Source of the DNA: Hygrocybe punicea
Taxonomy: Eukaryota > Basidiomycota > Agaricomycetes > Agaricales > Hygrophoraceae
Length of the DNA: 64,000 nt
Assembly (NCBI GenBank): GCA_963556145.1
Contig: OY744461.1
Location: 682,001-746,000 of the forward strand
Direction: 5' to 3'
In this document: positions 47,636 through 60,027 of the stretch, in pieces
How positions within the stretch are numbered: the first letter of the stretch is position 1
Layout of the letters: each line of letters opens with the position of its first letter
Translations under genes and position numbers: made by a program
Notes under the pieces: model-generated
Database searches by the model: none
What the model was told of the DNA's origin: nothing
Seen by the model: only the letters and a program-made list of their open reading frames with translations

Positions 47636-48055
47636 CACTTCAGTCAACCACCTAGCCCCAACTAACTAGATGTAACACAACTCTGTCGGTGTTCCATCTA
47701 AGTGCTCATATAACCATGGTACTCCCAAGGACAATTTATTGCCCCAGGGACATTCTCACTGTAGGCAGGCATAGGGATATATTCTTATCCCTAGGGACAA
47801 TTTCCAAAGAAGACCAAGGACTGAATAGTTATCCCAAGGGATGATTTTGACAAAGGATCATGGCCTGAAATATTGTCCCATGGGACATATTACAATACCA
47901 TCAGGGAGAATATATATTTTCCTGGGATATATTCTCAACCAGGTGTTGCCTCAGCTCAAGCTGATGTTTTTTAAAAAATAGCTATAACATTGTAAATAAA
48001 ATAGGTAAAATTATGGAAATATTTGTGTGCATAGATTAAAAGGCCTAGGGACTGT

Positions 48056-48295
48056 AATTTCATCCCTTGGGATATTTATTGCGTCCCTTGGGATATTTAT
48101 TTCGTCCCTTGGGATATTTATTTCGTCCCTTGGGATATTTATTTCATCCCTTGGGATATTTATTCCTTCCCTTGGGATATTTATTTCTTCCCTTGGGATA
48201 TTTATTTCTTCCCTTGGGATATTTATTTCTTCCCTTGGGATATTTATTTCGTCCCTTGGGATATTTATTTCGTCCCTTGGGATATTTATTTTACC
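48056..48295. repeat. 21-bp CCCTTGGGATATTTATTTCGT array
   Basis: About 11 units with exact 21-bp spacing, differing mainly at two positions before CCCTT. The period is seven codons, so frames on both strands are open and repetitive; I do not treat them as coding. Related CCCATGGGACAT and CCCTTGGGATA words continue to 48610. Confidence 0.9.
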
Positions 48296-49899
48296 TGAGA
48301 AAAGCCCACGGGACATATAGAATATCCCATGGGACACTTATCTTGTCTTAGAAAACCGCCCATGGGACATAGAACATCCCTTGGGATACTTTCACTCTTA
48401 TAGAAACAGCCCATGGGACATGAAAAATATTGCTTGGGATATTTACATTAACCAAGACAAAGCCCATAGGACATATAAAATATCCCTTGGGATATTTACT
48501 TTACCCACAAAAAAGCCCATGGGACATATAAAATATCCCTTGGGATACCTTTGTTATCACAGAAACAGCCCATGGGACATATAAAATATCCCTTGGGATA
48601 TTTACTTTACTCAAAAAAGCTCCAATCTACAGGCTGGTGGGACTGCCTGCTTGCTCAGCATCTGCCAAGTCACACAATAATAATCATAGCAATGCCACAT
48701 GTTACATAATTTTAATTTACCAACCACTCAAAATAGACATAGCAAATTAAATAATTATTTTCACTAAATACATGGTATTCTAATTTATAAGGGGAGAGAC
48801 AGGGAGGTGGAGGAGAGGAGAGGAGAGGGGGAATGGCAGGAGGAATGGCAGGGGGTGGGCAGGGGGAGAAGGGGCAGGAGGTGGATGGGAGGTGGGGATG
48901 GTGGATGGACAGCATAGGCAGGGGGAGAAGGGGTAGGAGACAGCCAGGGGGAGAATGGAAAGGAGGAGGGAGGAGGGGGAGGGGAAAGGAGGGAAAGGGA
49001 AGGACCAACAATACATACCGGTGTTCCCCTGGTGTCCACGCCCCTCCGCATCCTCGCCCTTGTCCCTGTCCCCGTCCTCGTCCTCGTCCTCGTCGTCCCT
49101 GTCATCCTTGTCGTCCCGGTCCCCGTCGTCGTCGTCGTCCCGGTCCCCGTCATCGTCATCGTCCTGGTCCCCATCGTCCTCGTCGTCCCGGTCCCCGTCG
49201 TCCTCGTCGTCATCCTCGTCCCCATACCCATCCGCCTTGTCCTCGTCCTCGTCGTCCCCGTCCCCGTCGTCCTTGTCCTCGTCCTCGTAGTCCCCGTCCC
49301 CGTCCCCGTCCTCGTCGTTACCGCGTGGCCCTGTTCCCGTTCGCGTTGTCGTTGCCGTCCCGTTTGCCATCCCGTCCTTGCCATTTCAGTCCTCGTCGTC
49401 CCTGCTGCCGTTGTCCTCGTTGTCCCGGTCTCCGTTGTCCTCGTCATCATCCCGGTCGTCCTCGTTTCCATCGTCCGTTGTTCCCGTCCCCGTTCTCGTG
49501 CTCGCTGTCCTCGTCGTCATCGTCCCCGTCGTCGTCGTCGTCGTCGTCATCCTTGTTGTCCCGGGTTCCGCGGTCCTCGTCGTCCCGTTCCCCCGTCCCG
49601 ATCGTCTTCGTTTCCTCGTCCGTGTCGTGGTTCCCGTTGTCGTTGCCGTCGTCTTCCCCTTTCGCGCCGTGGTCGCGTTCGTTCGTTTACCCCTCGTCCT
49701 CATTCTCGTCGTCCCCGTTCTTGCTGTCGTGGTCGGCCTGGGTTGTCCCCGTTCTGGGCTGTGTCCTCCCTCCTTGTCGCCCGCATCCGCGTCTGCTTGT
49801 TTTGTTTGCGTTCGTTTGGCACGAGGGTGCGTGAAAAAAAGCCTAAAAGTATTTAAGTAGTTAGTAGAATAAATGAAAAGCATAAATGGACCACTTACC

Positions 49900-50880
49900 T
49901 GGGGTGCTCTGGCATCCGCACCGTTGTCGCGTCGTTGTTGAAAGCAACAAGTCTTGTTGAACTCGTGCACGAGACTTTCAACCGGAATTTGCCGATGTCC
50001 CAAACGGGGTCAAGTTGCCATATAGGGAAGGGTGGCTGGATTTTCCTATTATTATTACATGTACTACAGCACCTCAATTGCCAGGGCAAGACCCTGAAGA
50101 GATATAGGTATGCTATACCTACCCCACAGGGAGTTTTTGTATTTTATTTCATTTTATATGGGGAGATATTCACAATGCATTCTATGCCTCTGCCAAAAAT
50201 GGACCCTTAAACACCTAACTTTGCGACTACAGGTCTGAAAAATCTAAAATTAATTCTAGGGGTACTAGGGAAGGTGTACATTGTGTTCCAGACAAGTGCC
50301 TGGTAGTTGGTGGTGTAGGGAATGTGTTTTAGCCAAAATATTATGAACTTGTCACTCACATTCGATTCATGATTATACGGACTTTTGATTGTCTAGCCAC
50401 AATGCAAAGATCCAAATCCATTTTGGCTACAACACATTCCCTACACCACCAACTACCAGGCACTTGTCTGGAACACAATGTACACCTTCCCTAGTACCCC
50501 TAGAATTAATTTTAGATTTTTCAGACCTGTAGTCGCAAAGTTAGGTGTTTAAGGGTCCATTTTTGGCAGAGGCATAGAATGCATTGTGAATATCTCCCCA
50601 TATAAAATGAAATAAAATACAAAAACTCCCTGTGGGGTAGGTATAGCATACTTATATCTCTTCAGGGTCTTGCCCTGGCCATTTAGGTGCTGTAGTACAT
50701 GTAATAATAATAAGAAAATCCAGCCACCCTTCCCTATATGGCAACTCAACCCCGTTTGGGATATCGGCAAATCCCGGTTGAAATTCTTGCGCGCGAGTTC
50801 AACAAGACTTCGTTTTCAACAACGATGCGACAACGGGTGCGGATGCCAGAGCACCCCAGGTAATTATTCTTTATCTTTTT
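49900..50880. repeat. Central near-perfect inverted repeat of element B
   Basis: About 430 bp on each side of 50380 are nearly identical when one is complemented (for example GGACCCTTAAACACCTAACT at about 50203 and its complement at about 50540). A third, direct copy of the outer 200 bp lies at 51117-51316 after the gap. Confidence 0.85.
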
Positions 50881-50916
50881 TCTTCATTCTACTGACTACT
50901 TAAACACACTTGTAGG

Positions 50917-51116
50917 NNNNNNNNNNNNNNNNNNNNNNNNNNNNNNNNNNNNNNNNNNNNNNNNNNNNNNNNNNNNNNNNNNNNNNNNNNNNNNNNNNNN
51001 NNNNNNNNNNNNNNNNNNNNNNNNNNNNNNNNNNNNNNNNNNNNNNNNNNNNNNNNNNNNNNNNNNNNNNNNNNNNNNNNNNNNNNNNNNNNNNNNNNNN
51101 NNNNNNNNNNNNNNNN
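50917..51116. other. Assembly gap, 200 N
   Basis: Exactly 200 N, which looks like a placeholder of unknown true length. Sequence before (50665-50870) and after (51117-51316) the gap is a direct duplicate, so copy number here is unreliable. Confidence 0.95.
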
Positions 51117-53000
51117 TCTTGCCTTGGCCATTGAGGTGTTGTAGTATATATAATAATAATAAGAAAATCCAGCCACTCTTCCCTATATGGCAACTCGACC
51201 CCGTTTTGGATATCGGCAAATTCCGGTTGAAATTCTCGCGCGCGACTTCAACAACACTTCGTTTTCAACAACGACACGACAACGGGTGCGGATGCCAGAG
51301 CACCCCAGGTAAGTCTTCCATTTATCCTTTTCATTTATTCTACCAACTAATTATTAATAAACCGTTTTAGGTTTTCTTTGCCGCACCAAACGAACGCGAA
51401 CGCAACAGCAACAACAAGTAGACGCGGTGCGGGCGACAAGGAGACGGAGGACGCAGCCGTGAACGGGAGCAACCCAGGACGACCACGACAGCAAGACCGA
51501 GGACGACGGGAATGACGACGACGGGGTGAACGAACGAACGCGACGACGGCGCGAAAGGGGAATACGACGACGGTAACCGGGAACCACGACAACGGGAAGA
51601 CGACAACGGGCAGGGGCAACGACGACGAAGACAGCGGGCACGGGCAGCGGGCATGGGGACGGGGACGGGGACAACGGACGACGGAAACGAGGACGACGGG
51701 GACGGGGGAACGGGACCACGAGGACCACGGAGCCCGAGACAACAAGGACGACGGCAACGGGGACGACGGCAACGGGGACGACGAGGACGACGGGGACGAC
51801 GACGAGGATGACGACGAGGACAGCGAGCACGGGGACGGGGACGGGGGCAACGGACGACGGGCGACGGAAACGACGAGGGAACGGGATGACGAGGACAACG
51901 AGACCGGGACAACGAGGATGACGGCAACAGGGACGACGAGGACGGAAACGGCGAGGACGGGACGGCAAACGGGACGGCAACGACAACACGAACGGCACGG
52001 GGCCGACGGCCGTGGGCCACCACACGGGAACGGGGACGACGACGACAATGACGACGACGAGGATGGGGACGACGAGGACGACGACAAGGACAGCGAGGAC
52101 GGGAACGGGGACGGGGACAACAGGCAACGGAAACGAGGACGGCCGGGACGAGGGAACGGGATGACGACAACGGAGACCGCGACAACGAGGACGACGACAA
52201 TGGGGACGGCGAGGACGGAAATGGCGAGGGACGGCAAACGGGACGGCTACGGCAACACGAATGGGAACGGGGCCAGACGGGAACGACGATGACGACGGGG
52301 GCGACGAGGGCGACGCGGAGGGGCGTGGACATGTAGGTAACCCCGGTATGTAATTTTTTAGGTCCCCCCCGTTTCCCTCCCCTTCCCCCCGTTTCCCTCT
52401 CCTCTGCCCCTTCTCCCCCTGCCTATCTCCTACCCCCTCCCATCCACCTCCTGCCCTTCTCCCCTTGCCCACCTCCTGCCCTTCTCCCCTTGCCCACCCC
52501 CTCCATTCCCCCTGGTCATTTCCCCCTCTCCTCTTCTCTCCACCACCACCACCACCACCTCCCACCCTCATCCCCTGATAATATAATGTAGATATGTATA
52601 TAATTAAGCAAAATAATTATGTGATTTGCAATGTCTATTTTAAGTAAGTTACTAAATGTAAATTATTTAAAATTATGTTATAACATATGATATAATGATT
52701 TAGTGGTATGATTACTTAGCAGATGCTGAGCAGGGTGAGACATCCCAGAAAAGGCTGTGGGATGTCCCACAAGCTGACAGGGATGTCCCAGATAAGCTGT
52801 GGGATGTCCCACAGGCTGGCTGGGGGCTGAGAGGGATGTCCCAGACAAGGCTGTGGGACATCCCATCCCGACTGTGGGACGTCCCACAAGCTGACAGCAA
52901 TGTCCAAGAGAAGGCTGTGGGACATCCTACAAGCTCACAGGATATCCCAGAAGCTGAGAGGGATGTCCCAACCAAGCCTCTGTGAGATGTCCCCTTACTT

Positions 53001-53984
53001 TAAGCCCAAGTCCACTTTCCTCAAGAAGCACTCTAACCTTAACATAGATTGAAAATTAGATCTCTCCTCTGCATCTGCATCCCAGTCAGCCATTGTATGC
53101 ACAGCCAATAATGTAATAACCACTGATATCCTGATCAAATCCTCTTCATAATACACTTGTTCAATTTTCAGCTCAGCCTCCTCTGCATATGTAGCCCCAC
53201 TTCTCTTTGTTTATTATGCATGCTCTGCTCACTCACTCCCCTACAAGCTTCGGATTGCCACATGCACAAGGGATTGGTTTACTAGAAGCACACCCTCCTC
53301 TTTCCCATCTCATTACCCAAAATCTCCAGCCCTTTTCCTCTCCTACTCCTTCTGTCTTTATATGTGGAAACAACTGAAGGAGAATCAGCTCTGTGACTCT
53401 CAAATGTACAATCTTATACTATGCTATCGCACCCATGGTACCTATAGTGGCCATGACAAGGCCTTGAAATTTACAACTAGATGCTATCATCATTCTGAGT
53501 TTTCTATTAAATACCTATGGAAGGGGCATCTCAAATTCCCCCAGACACCTCCTCTGGTAGGGATGTCCCATGGGGCCACAACACCAAATGTCATCCCATG
53601 GGCCATCCCATATACCAGACCAGGGACAATGGAATGTCCCAATGTATGGTCCCAGGGATGATGGTTTTGTCCCAGGGCTGCCCAGTACTTGTACCAACAT
53701 GTAGATGGTTCAGTACTAGGAGTGAGTTGAAACTAGTTGCCCAGGCTTGGGGGTAGCCTGAAGTGCATATGAACACTGCACTAACCATCATTGGCTGACA
53801 AAAAGAACCTCTCAAGAAACTCCAAGCTCATATGATTAGCTTTGAAAAGAAGCTATCTGCTCGCACATATTCTATTTTAGTCAATTGTGGGGGATGATCT
53901 ATAGCAGGAGTACAATCAGGATGGATAGTATTGGTCTGAACTTGACAGTCATGTTTGAATGTGCAACCAGTCTGAGTCATAATG
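53001..53984. other. No supportable gene; GGGATGTCCCA-type words
   Basis: Short words such as GGGATGTCCCATGGG and GTCCCAGGG at 53560-53680 relate to the element B minisatellite and suggest that its influence extends this far. No coding signal. Confidence 0.4.
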
Positions 53985-54500
53985 GTTGGCCCAGGATATA
54001 TCCTGACTCAATAAGCGTAGACCATCTCAGTTGAGCCAGGATATATCCTGAGAAATTCAGCCTGAACCATGTCAGTTGGACCAGGATATATCCTGAGAAC
54101 CTCAGCCTAGACCATGTCAGTTGGGCCAGGATATATCCTGAGAAAATCAGCCTAGACCATGTCAGTTGGGTTAGGATATATCCTGATAGCATCAGCCTGA
54201 ACCATGTCAGTTGGGTCAGGATATATCCTGATAGCATCAGCCTGAACCATGTCAGTTGGGCCAGGATATATCCTGAGAAAATCAGCCTGAACCATGTCAG
54301 TTGGACAAGGATATATCCTGAGAACCTCAGCCTAGACCATGTCAGTTGGGCCAGGATATATCCTGAGAAAATCAGCCTGAACCATGTTGGTTGGGTCAGG
54401 ATATATCCTGAGAAAATCAGCCTGAACCATGTCAGTTGGGCCAGGATATATCCTGAGAACCTCAGCCTAGACCATGTCAGTTGGGCCAGGATATATCTCA
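53985..54500 (-). repeat. 45-bp satellite with palindromic CAGGATATATCCTG core
   Basis: GTCAGTTGG starts at 54071, 54116 and 54161, with about 11-12 units in all. The period is 15 codons, so the minus strand reads a 15-residue repeat (SGYILAQLTWSRLIF) without stops over part of its length. It abuts the truncated end of the gypsy pol gene. Confidence 0.88.
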
Positions 54501-54529
54501 GCCTGATTCAGCTATCCCCAAGTCAGTTG

Positions 54530-57009
54530 GGTGATCTCATTTTCAGGCATCCCATCTCAGTTGGTAATATCTTGCTGAATGCCCTGCAACCCGACGGTAC
54601 CTACGAGACTATACCCGAGAACCCGGCAATTCGACGTTTCATTTGGGAGCACTTCCAAGGTGTCAACCGCGTCATCCAGCGTTTCCGCTATGTTGGCGGT
54701 ACCTTCAACAGCAAAAAACTCGAGTTGTGTCGACCCTCAGTCATCGTTGTTGGCCACCGATGCACATACGAAGGAAGAGTAGCCGACGACTCCAAAGTAC
54801 AGAAGATTCGCGATTGGCCACTGCCAACCAACCTCACCGAAGTTCGCGCCTTTCTCGGCATCTGCGGCGTCTTGTGTATTTTTATCAAGGACTTCTTGCT
54901 CCACTCCTGACCCCTCGTCCGTCTTACCCGCAAAGGTATACCCTTCGAATTTGGTGAAGAAGAAGAGACCGCCGTCGACTACCTCAAAAACGCCGTCATT
55001 ATGTCGCTATCGACTACACGCGTGAATGGGAAGTGATTCTCGCCGTCGATTCATCCGTTCTTGGAGTCGGCTTCGTTCTTATGCAAATCCGCGCCAACGG
55101 AAAGCGCTATCCGAATCGCTTTGGTTCAATATCGTGGAACGAACGTGAAGCCCGATACTCCCAGTCCAAGCTCGAACTCTACGGCCTCTTCAGGGCCCTC
55201 CGCGCCTACCGAATCTTCATCATCGGCGTCCGCAACCTCACTGTTGAAGTCGACACGAAGTACATAAAAGGGATGCTCAACAACCCCAACATTCAGCCCA
55301 ATGCTACAATCAACCGATGGATAGCCGGCGTGCTCTTATTTGACTTTAGACTCGTTCACGTACCCGCTTCCGCACACGGTGCACCCGACGGACTCTCCCG
55401 ACGTCCCCGCGCTGCAGAAGACCCCGAGGAGGTCAACGATTCCGACGATTGGCTCGACCACTCCTACGGTTTCTTTATGGAAGTCGTCAACTACCGACCC
55501 GTCCCCATACCGTCTAAGCCGATTGCCGTATGCGGCCGCTGCCGTGCCACAGCCGACCGACTCCAAGAATTACCGGCCATCCTCGTCTACACAAATCAGG
55601 AAGCCGTTTCTGACATACCGCGATCCGATAAAGCCCGCGCGGCCGACGCTCGTCTTGCCCTCATCAAGATCTGGTTACGAGATCTAACCCGACCCGCGAA
55701 CTTCACGGACGAAGAATACCGTCTGTTCTTACGATACGGCCTTGAATTCTTCGTCACCGATAACAAGCTTTGGTGCAAAGACCGTCACGGAAAACACAAA
55801 CTTGTCATACCGCCCGACCGCCGGCTTCAGTTACTCAAAGACGCTCACGACTCTCTTGGCCACAAAGGTATATTCTCCGTCCGCGCTCGGCTACTTGATC
55901 ATTTCTGGTGGCCGCACCTCGACCACGACGTTAAGTGGTACGTCCAGTCTTGCCATCAGTGCCAAGTACGGCAAATGCGTTATCATCACATTCCGCCCAC
56001 TGTCGCTACACCGGCCTCACTATTTCGTAAAGCGTATGTCGACACAATGTTTATGCCACGATCCAGCGGCTATCGATACATCGTCCAAGCCCATTGCTCC
56101 CTGTCCGCCTACCCTGAGTTCTGCATGTCACGCCACGAGACCGGCTCCACCATCGGCTCGTTCTTGTTCGAAGACATCTTATGCCGTTGGGGTGCTCTCG
56201 AAGAAATCGTCACCGACAACGGCAAGCCGTTCGTAGAAGCCCTCTACTATCTCGCCTCCCGCTACGGTATCCGCCACATCTGCATTTCGCCCTATAACTC
56301 ACAAGCGAACGGACCCATTGAGCGTCGCCACCTAGATGTCCGGGAGGCCATTATGAAAAGTTGTGACGGAGATGAAAAGAAATGGCACACCGTAACCCAC
56401 TCCGTATTTTGGGCCGAACGGGTCACGACACACAAAAGCCTCGGATACTTGTCCTACTACATCGCACACGGAGTAGAACCGCTTTTTCCATTCGATTTTG
56501 CCGAAGCTACATACATGGTTCCGATGCAAGATATGATGTCTACGACCGACCTCATAGTCATCCGCGCCCGACAACTTCGTAAACGAGAAGCCGACCTCGA
56601 TCAGGTCAAAGAAAAGCTTACCAAATCTCGGCTCGCGTCTGCCCGGCAATTCGAGCAGAAATACGCCAACACGATCAAAGTTTTCGACTTCGAACCCGGT
56701 AACCTCGTTCTCGTCCGAATTTCACATATCGAAATGTCTCTCGATCGTAAAGCAAAACCGCAGTACTTTGGACCCATGGTTGTCGTCAGGAAAACAGAAG
56801 GCGGATCCTACATACTCGCCAAACTCGACGGTGCGGTTTCTAAATCTCGATTTGCCGCTTTCTGAGTCGTACCCTACCACGCCCGCTCAAAAATATCGAT
56901 ACCGTTGGACGACTTCTTACAATACCCCGATGCCGACGATACCGATTCAAATGATCTTGATGATCCGACGTACCCGCCCTCTATAGACTCCTCACCCGAC
57001 GACGATTAA
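54530..57009 (+). pseudogene. Ty3/gypsy pol, 5'-truncated: RT end, RNase H, integrase
   Basis: The sequence starts in the RT thumb/connection (RFRYVGGTFNSKKLELCRPS, VVGHRCTYEGRVADDSKV); gag, protease and the RT catalytic YxDD are missing. RNase H follows (ILAVDSSVLGVGF, SWNEREARYSQSKLELYGLF), then the HHCC zinc finger (DAHDSLGHKG to SCHQCQ) and the integrase core (YVDTMFMP, IVTDNGKPF, GPIERRH). The chromo-like end continues to an Asp-rich tail at 57009. Breaks: TGA at 54908-54910 (before PLVRLTRKG), a frameshift near 54995-55010, and TGA at 56863-56865 (before VVPYHARSK). Both TGA codons stand where I expect Arg. The 5' edge coincides with the 45-bp satellite. Confidence 0.88.
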
Positions 57010-57211
57010 GCATTTCATTCTGTCCACGTTATACCCCCATTTTATTTAGTTCCTCTTAGTTTTCTAACGATATGACGAATGATGCGAATAGTCCTATATC
57101 TTCGGGAGCCGATCGGCTTTCCTTAGTTGGGTGAACAAGCTGACACGTCTTTTATGTACACGATATATTTTTTTATATATACAATGGGCTCGTTATTTTT
57201 ATATATATATT

Positions 57212-58608
57212 TTACAGGCGGCCGGTCTCGTAATCCCGCTTCAACATCGCCAACCTTGAGGTCGACCGTTCGAGATCGACGCGAAGCCGCTGGAACTCTT
57301 GACTGAAGTGGACGAGGTGACGGTTGACGTTGGTGCCCAGGGCTCCCAGTTCCTCCGTAAGGACCGCTAGCCGCGCCGACACTTGCTCGTAATTCTCCAT
57401 CGTCAAAACGAACGGGTTCGCTGCCGAGGCTGTCCTAAGCCTTTTCGTCGGCCGCTCTTCCTCCGACTCCTCCTCGTCTTCGTCATCGTCCTCGACCGAC
57501 TCCACGTCCTCGACCCGCGGTTTGCTCGTTGAGGCCCGGGCAGGCCTACTGCGGATGGGCTTTGTCGTGAATGACAACGGCTTCCTCGTGCCGACCGCGA
57601 CCTCTTTGCCCTTTCCAGTATCCACCTTGCGCCGACCCCCGCCCGTCCGGTGTGTAGCGTTAGTACATCTCTTCTTCAGCCTCCGGCATCGTTCGCACAC
57701 GTAGCCCATGACGCCTCGACACGCCTCTTGCGCCTTGACGCAGTTGGTGCAGGGTTGTAGGGGAAACGGCCTGGTGAACTATTACCAGGATCAGTGACTA
57801 AAGAACAAAGGAACCGACACAGGAACTCACCGTTGTACCAGCCAGGTCTCCGGTCTCTACGCCCGGCGTATCTACGTCTTCTACATCGGCCGGTGTCTCT
57901 GGTGCCGGGTCGACGGGGCCTTCCTCTGGCTCAACTGCGGCTTCGCCCTCCGGAATCGACTCAGTCCTTGGTTCACCCGCGACCGATGCGTTTGCTTCAG
58001 CTCGCCGTTCTTCGCTGAGCCGCCGCCGATACGCGGCTCCATCCCTTTCAACCCGGTCCGCTTCTTGATTCCAGTGCTGCTCGTGTTGTTCTATTCTAAG
58101 CCGCTCCCGCCTTTCCTCTGCCGCCTTTCGCCTTTTCTCCGCCTCCGCTCGTGCATTTGCCTCTGCCATCCGTCTGGTCTCCTTTTCCCGTGTAGCCGCT
58201 TCTTCATCCGCCCGCCATCTGGCTTCTTCCTGTTCCTGCCTCTCCCGGTCCGCCGCTTCTTTCAGCCACTCTTCGACATCATTGGCGTACGATTGGCGGT
58301 CGGCCCATAATGGTGGCGTTACTGGCCTCGTACCACCAGCTCGGAGTTCCGCGACGATTCCATTATAAGCACGCTGGCGGGACGACATGAGCTATCTTAG
58401 GACACGCGTAGTCAATAAGGAAACTCACCAGCGCCTTCTTGCGGCCGCTTAACCACTGTTGGGCCATCCCCTCATTGCCGTCCACCATCGTTACAAGGTT
58501 GTCGCTATGAAACACGGTGACCGCGTTGACGGCCTCTTCGTAGTCTGCCCGGACATCGGGTTCGATGCTTTCGACGAAAGCGAGGAAGTTGTCGTAGACT
58601 TGGGACAT
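57212..58608 (-). CDS. Coiled-coil protein with Cys-rich cluster, antisense to the gypsy element
   Basis: Three exons (58608-58429, 58373-57831, 57778-57212; introns 55 and 52 nt) keep phase and encode 429 residues with no stop. The N-terminus is acidic and helical, the middle is a long Glu/Arg coiled coil (ADRERQEQEEARWRADEEAA), and a cluster PCTNCVKAQEACRG, YVCERCRRLKKRC resembles a zinc cluster. An acidic stretch (EDDDEDEEESEEERP) and a final coiled coil follow. I know similar proteins as frequent companions of basidiomycete retroelements, function unknown. It lies between pol and the 3' LTR-like sequence, on the opposite strand, and is intact while pol is broken. Confidence 0.75.
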
Positions 58609-58779
58609 TGTGAACGTGTGATGGTGTAGAGGAAAGGTCGGATCAACAACGAGAATTTTTTTTATTTTTTTTACTTTGCCGTTGTTTGGCCGCTCACGTG
58701 ATTGGCCACATTCGCGACCCGCATTCAGAGACCCCATATTCTCGACCACGGATGGTCTCTATTAGAAGACCCAAGGAGA

Positions 58780-59560
58780 TGTAGAGGGTCCTCGACCCTC
58801 TGAGGCCGTAACATCGATATCTAGCGAATCCGCTCGAACCCGACGTCTCTAGCAATCTACGTTCGAACCCGATGCAACCCGATGCAACCCGATGCATACC
58901 GACTAGCACGGCCGCTCACGTACCTGGTCGGTCTATCTCCTAAACTCGCGGAACTTCAAATATCAAAGATAGATCTCATCGGACTGGGATCCCGACATCG
59001 GACTTGCCTTATTCACGCCTAGCGTCTCCCTTATGGGGATATAGTAAAGTATTTTGCATCTTTTACGGTTTTTATATCTTCCACCCATTTTCCCTGTCAT
59101 CGTCGCCTCGCAACGCTCTTCCTACTTCCCCATTTTTATTCTCCTTTGTTTCCTCTCATCGGCCGAGGACTCTCGTCCGAATCTAGGTACAGAACTTTGT
59201 AGTATAAAAACAGTGCCCAAGCGCCGTCTCAAAATAAGAAACCAGTTCCCCCATTTCCTCTCTCTGAGAATTAGTCTCTCAGTAAAATCCATCGCACATA
59301 TTGCTCATCGGATTCCTCGATGCCCTCCCCGTCGTTCTACCGCCTTTATCTCTACGTCCCTCGTCACCCGACACCCGACCCGCCATACCCGACATCGTCG
59401 GCTTCATCGGCTTCGATCGGTCTCGATAGATTTCAGTAGTTTACTCGGCGGCTTCTTACCTTTTATATCCTATTATCTTACTGAAGCTTGTTAGACTATT
59501 CCTAGTCACTTCTACGCTGACCCCACAGGCTTAGGATTATTATTCCGCAGCCACCCCGAC
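58780..59560 (+). repeat. LTR-like sequence of the gypsy element
   Basis: It begins TGTAGAGGGTCCTCG, as does the fragment at 47470, contains an (ACCCGATGCA)n stretch, a TATAAAAACAG box near 59200 and pyrimidine-rich sequence after it, as expected for a promoter-bearing LTR. The downstream CA end and the target duplication were not identified, so the right limit is approximate. Confidence 0.55.
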
Positions 59561-59600
59561 CTCGCCTTTACAACATAGTCGCGCCTCTCGATAATGAGAA

Positions 59601-59846
59601 TCAGCGAGATCCCTCTCTACCCGAACAGCTTGTTCCTTGACAGAAATCAATTGGGGGACCGGGATTGCCTAAAATCACAGATAGTACTGGGATAAAAAAT
59701 TCGAACTGAGGAAAACTTACATTCATTGCACCAAACATAGCAGATAGGGTACAAGAGTCCTCTGTAGTCGAAAAATCGTCAATAGAATAATTGGAATGGT
59801 GTGGAGAACTGGTACGTGAAGAATGACGGGATGTACATTGCGACAT
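59601..59846 (-). other. Short open frame, not assigned
   Basis: An 81-codon Ser/Thr-rich frame (SRTSSPHHSNYSIDDFSTTE) next to a possible splice donor. No domain; too short to support as a gene. Confidence 0.25.
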
Positions 59847-60027
59847 TGCAGGTGGAGCGCAGGAGGGGCTTCAATAACGGCTAGGTACAGCAGATTTTTG
59901 AGTACAAGACTGAAAATAAGGAGTGTGGAGGGATGATATGGAGCAATACGAGGACAGATAGTTTAAACTCCGAGTCATCCATGTGCAAGTCATTCTTCCT
60001 AAATTAGTTTGTCACAGTCCTTGCGCT

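Larger units (their letters stand above)
47700..53000. mobile_element. Giant palindromic element B, same family as element A
   Basis: From a centre near 50380 both arms read, inside out: unique stem, exon-like segment ending GAGCACCCCAGGTAA, Asp-codon microsatellite (49030-49840 and 51370-52340), polypyrimidine tract (48790-49010 and 52370-52560), AT-rich spacer with GCATCTGCCAAGTCAC / GCAGATGCTGAGCA, then GGGA(C/T)AT minisatellite. This is the plan of element A, and the central stem shares AGCCAA, AAGTGCCTGG and GGACCCTTAAA words with A. The true ends and target duplication were not found; limits are approximate. A 200-N gap lies in the right arm. Confidence 0.78.

Noticed and set aside
48011..48351. 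IPRDEIN repeat peptide
   Set aside because: It is the translation of a 21-bp tandem array and is open in several frames on both strands.
48833..49834. 333-codon Pro/Arg-rich plus frame
   Set aside because: Same cause: microsatellite composition with all frames open, no domain and no start context.
53985..54500. CRISPR-like array
   Set aside because: The units are contiguous with no unique spacers, and the sequence is eukaryotic.
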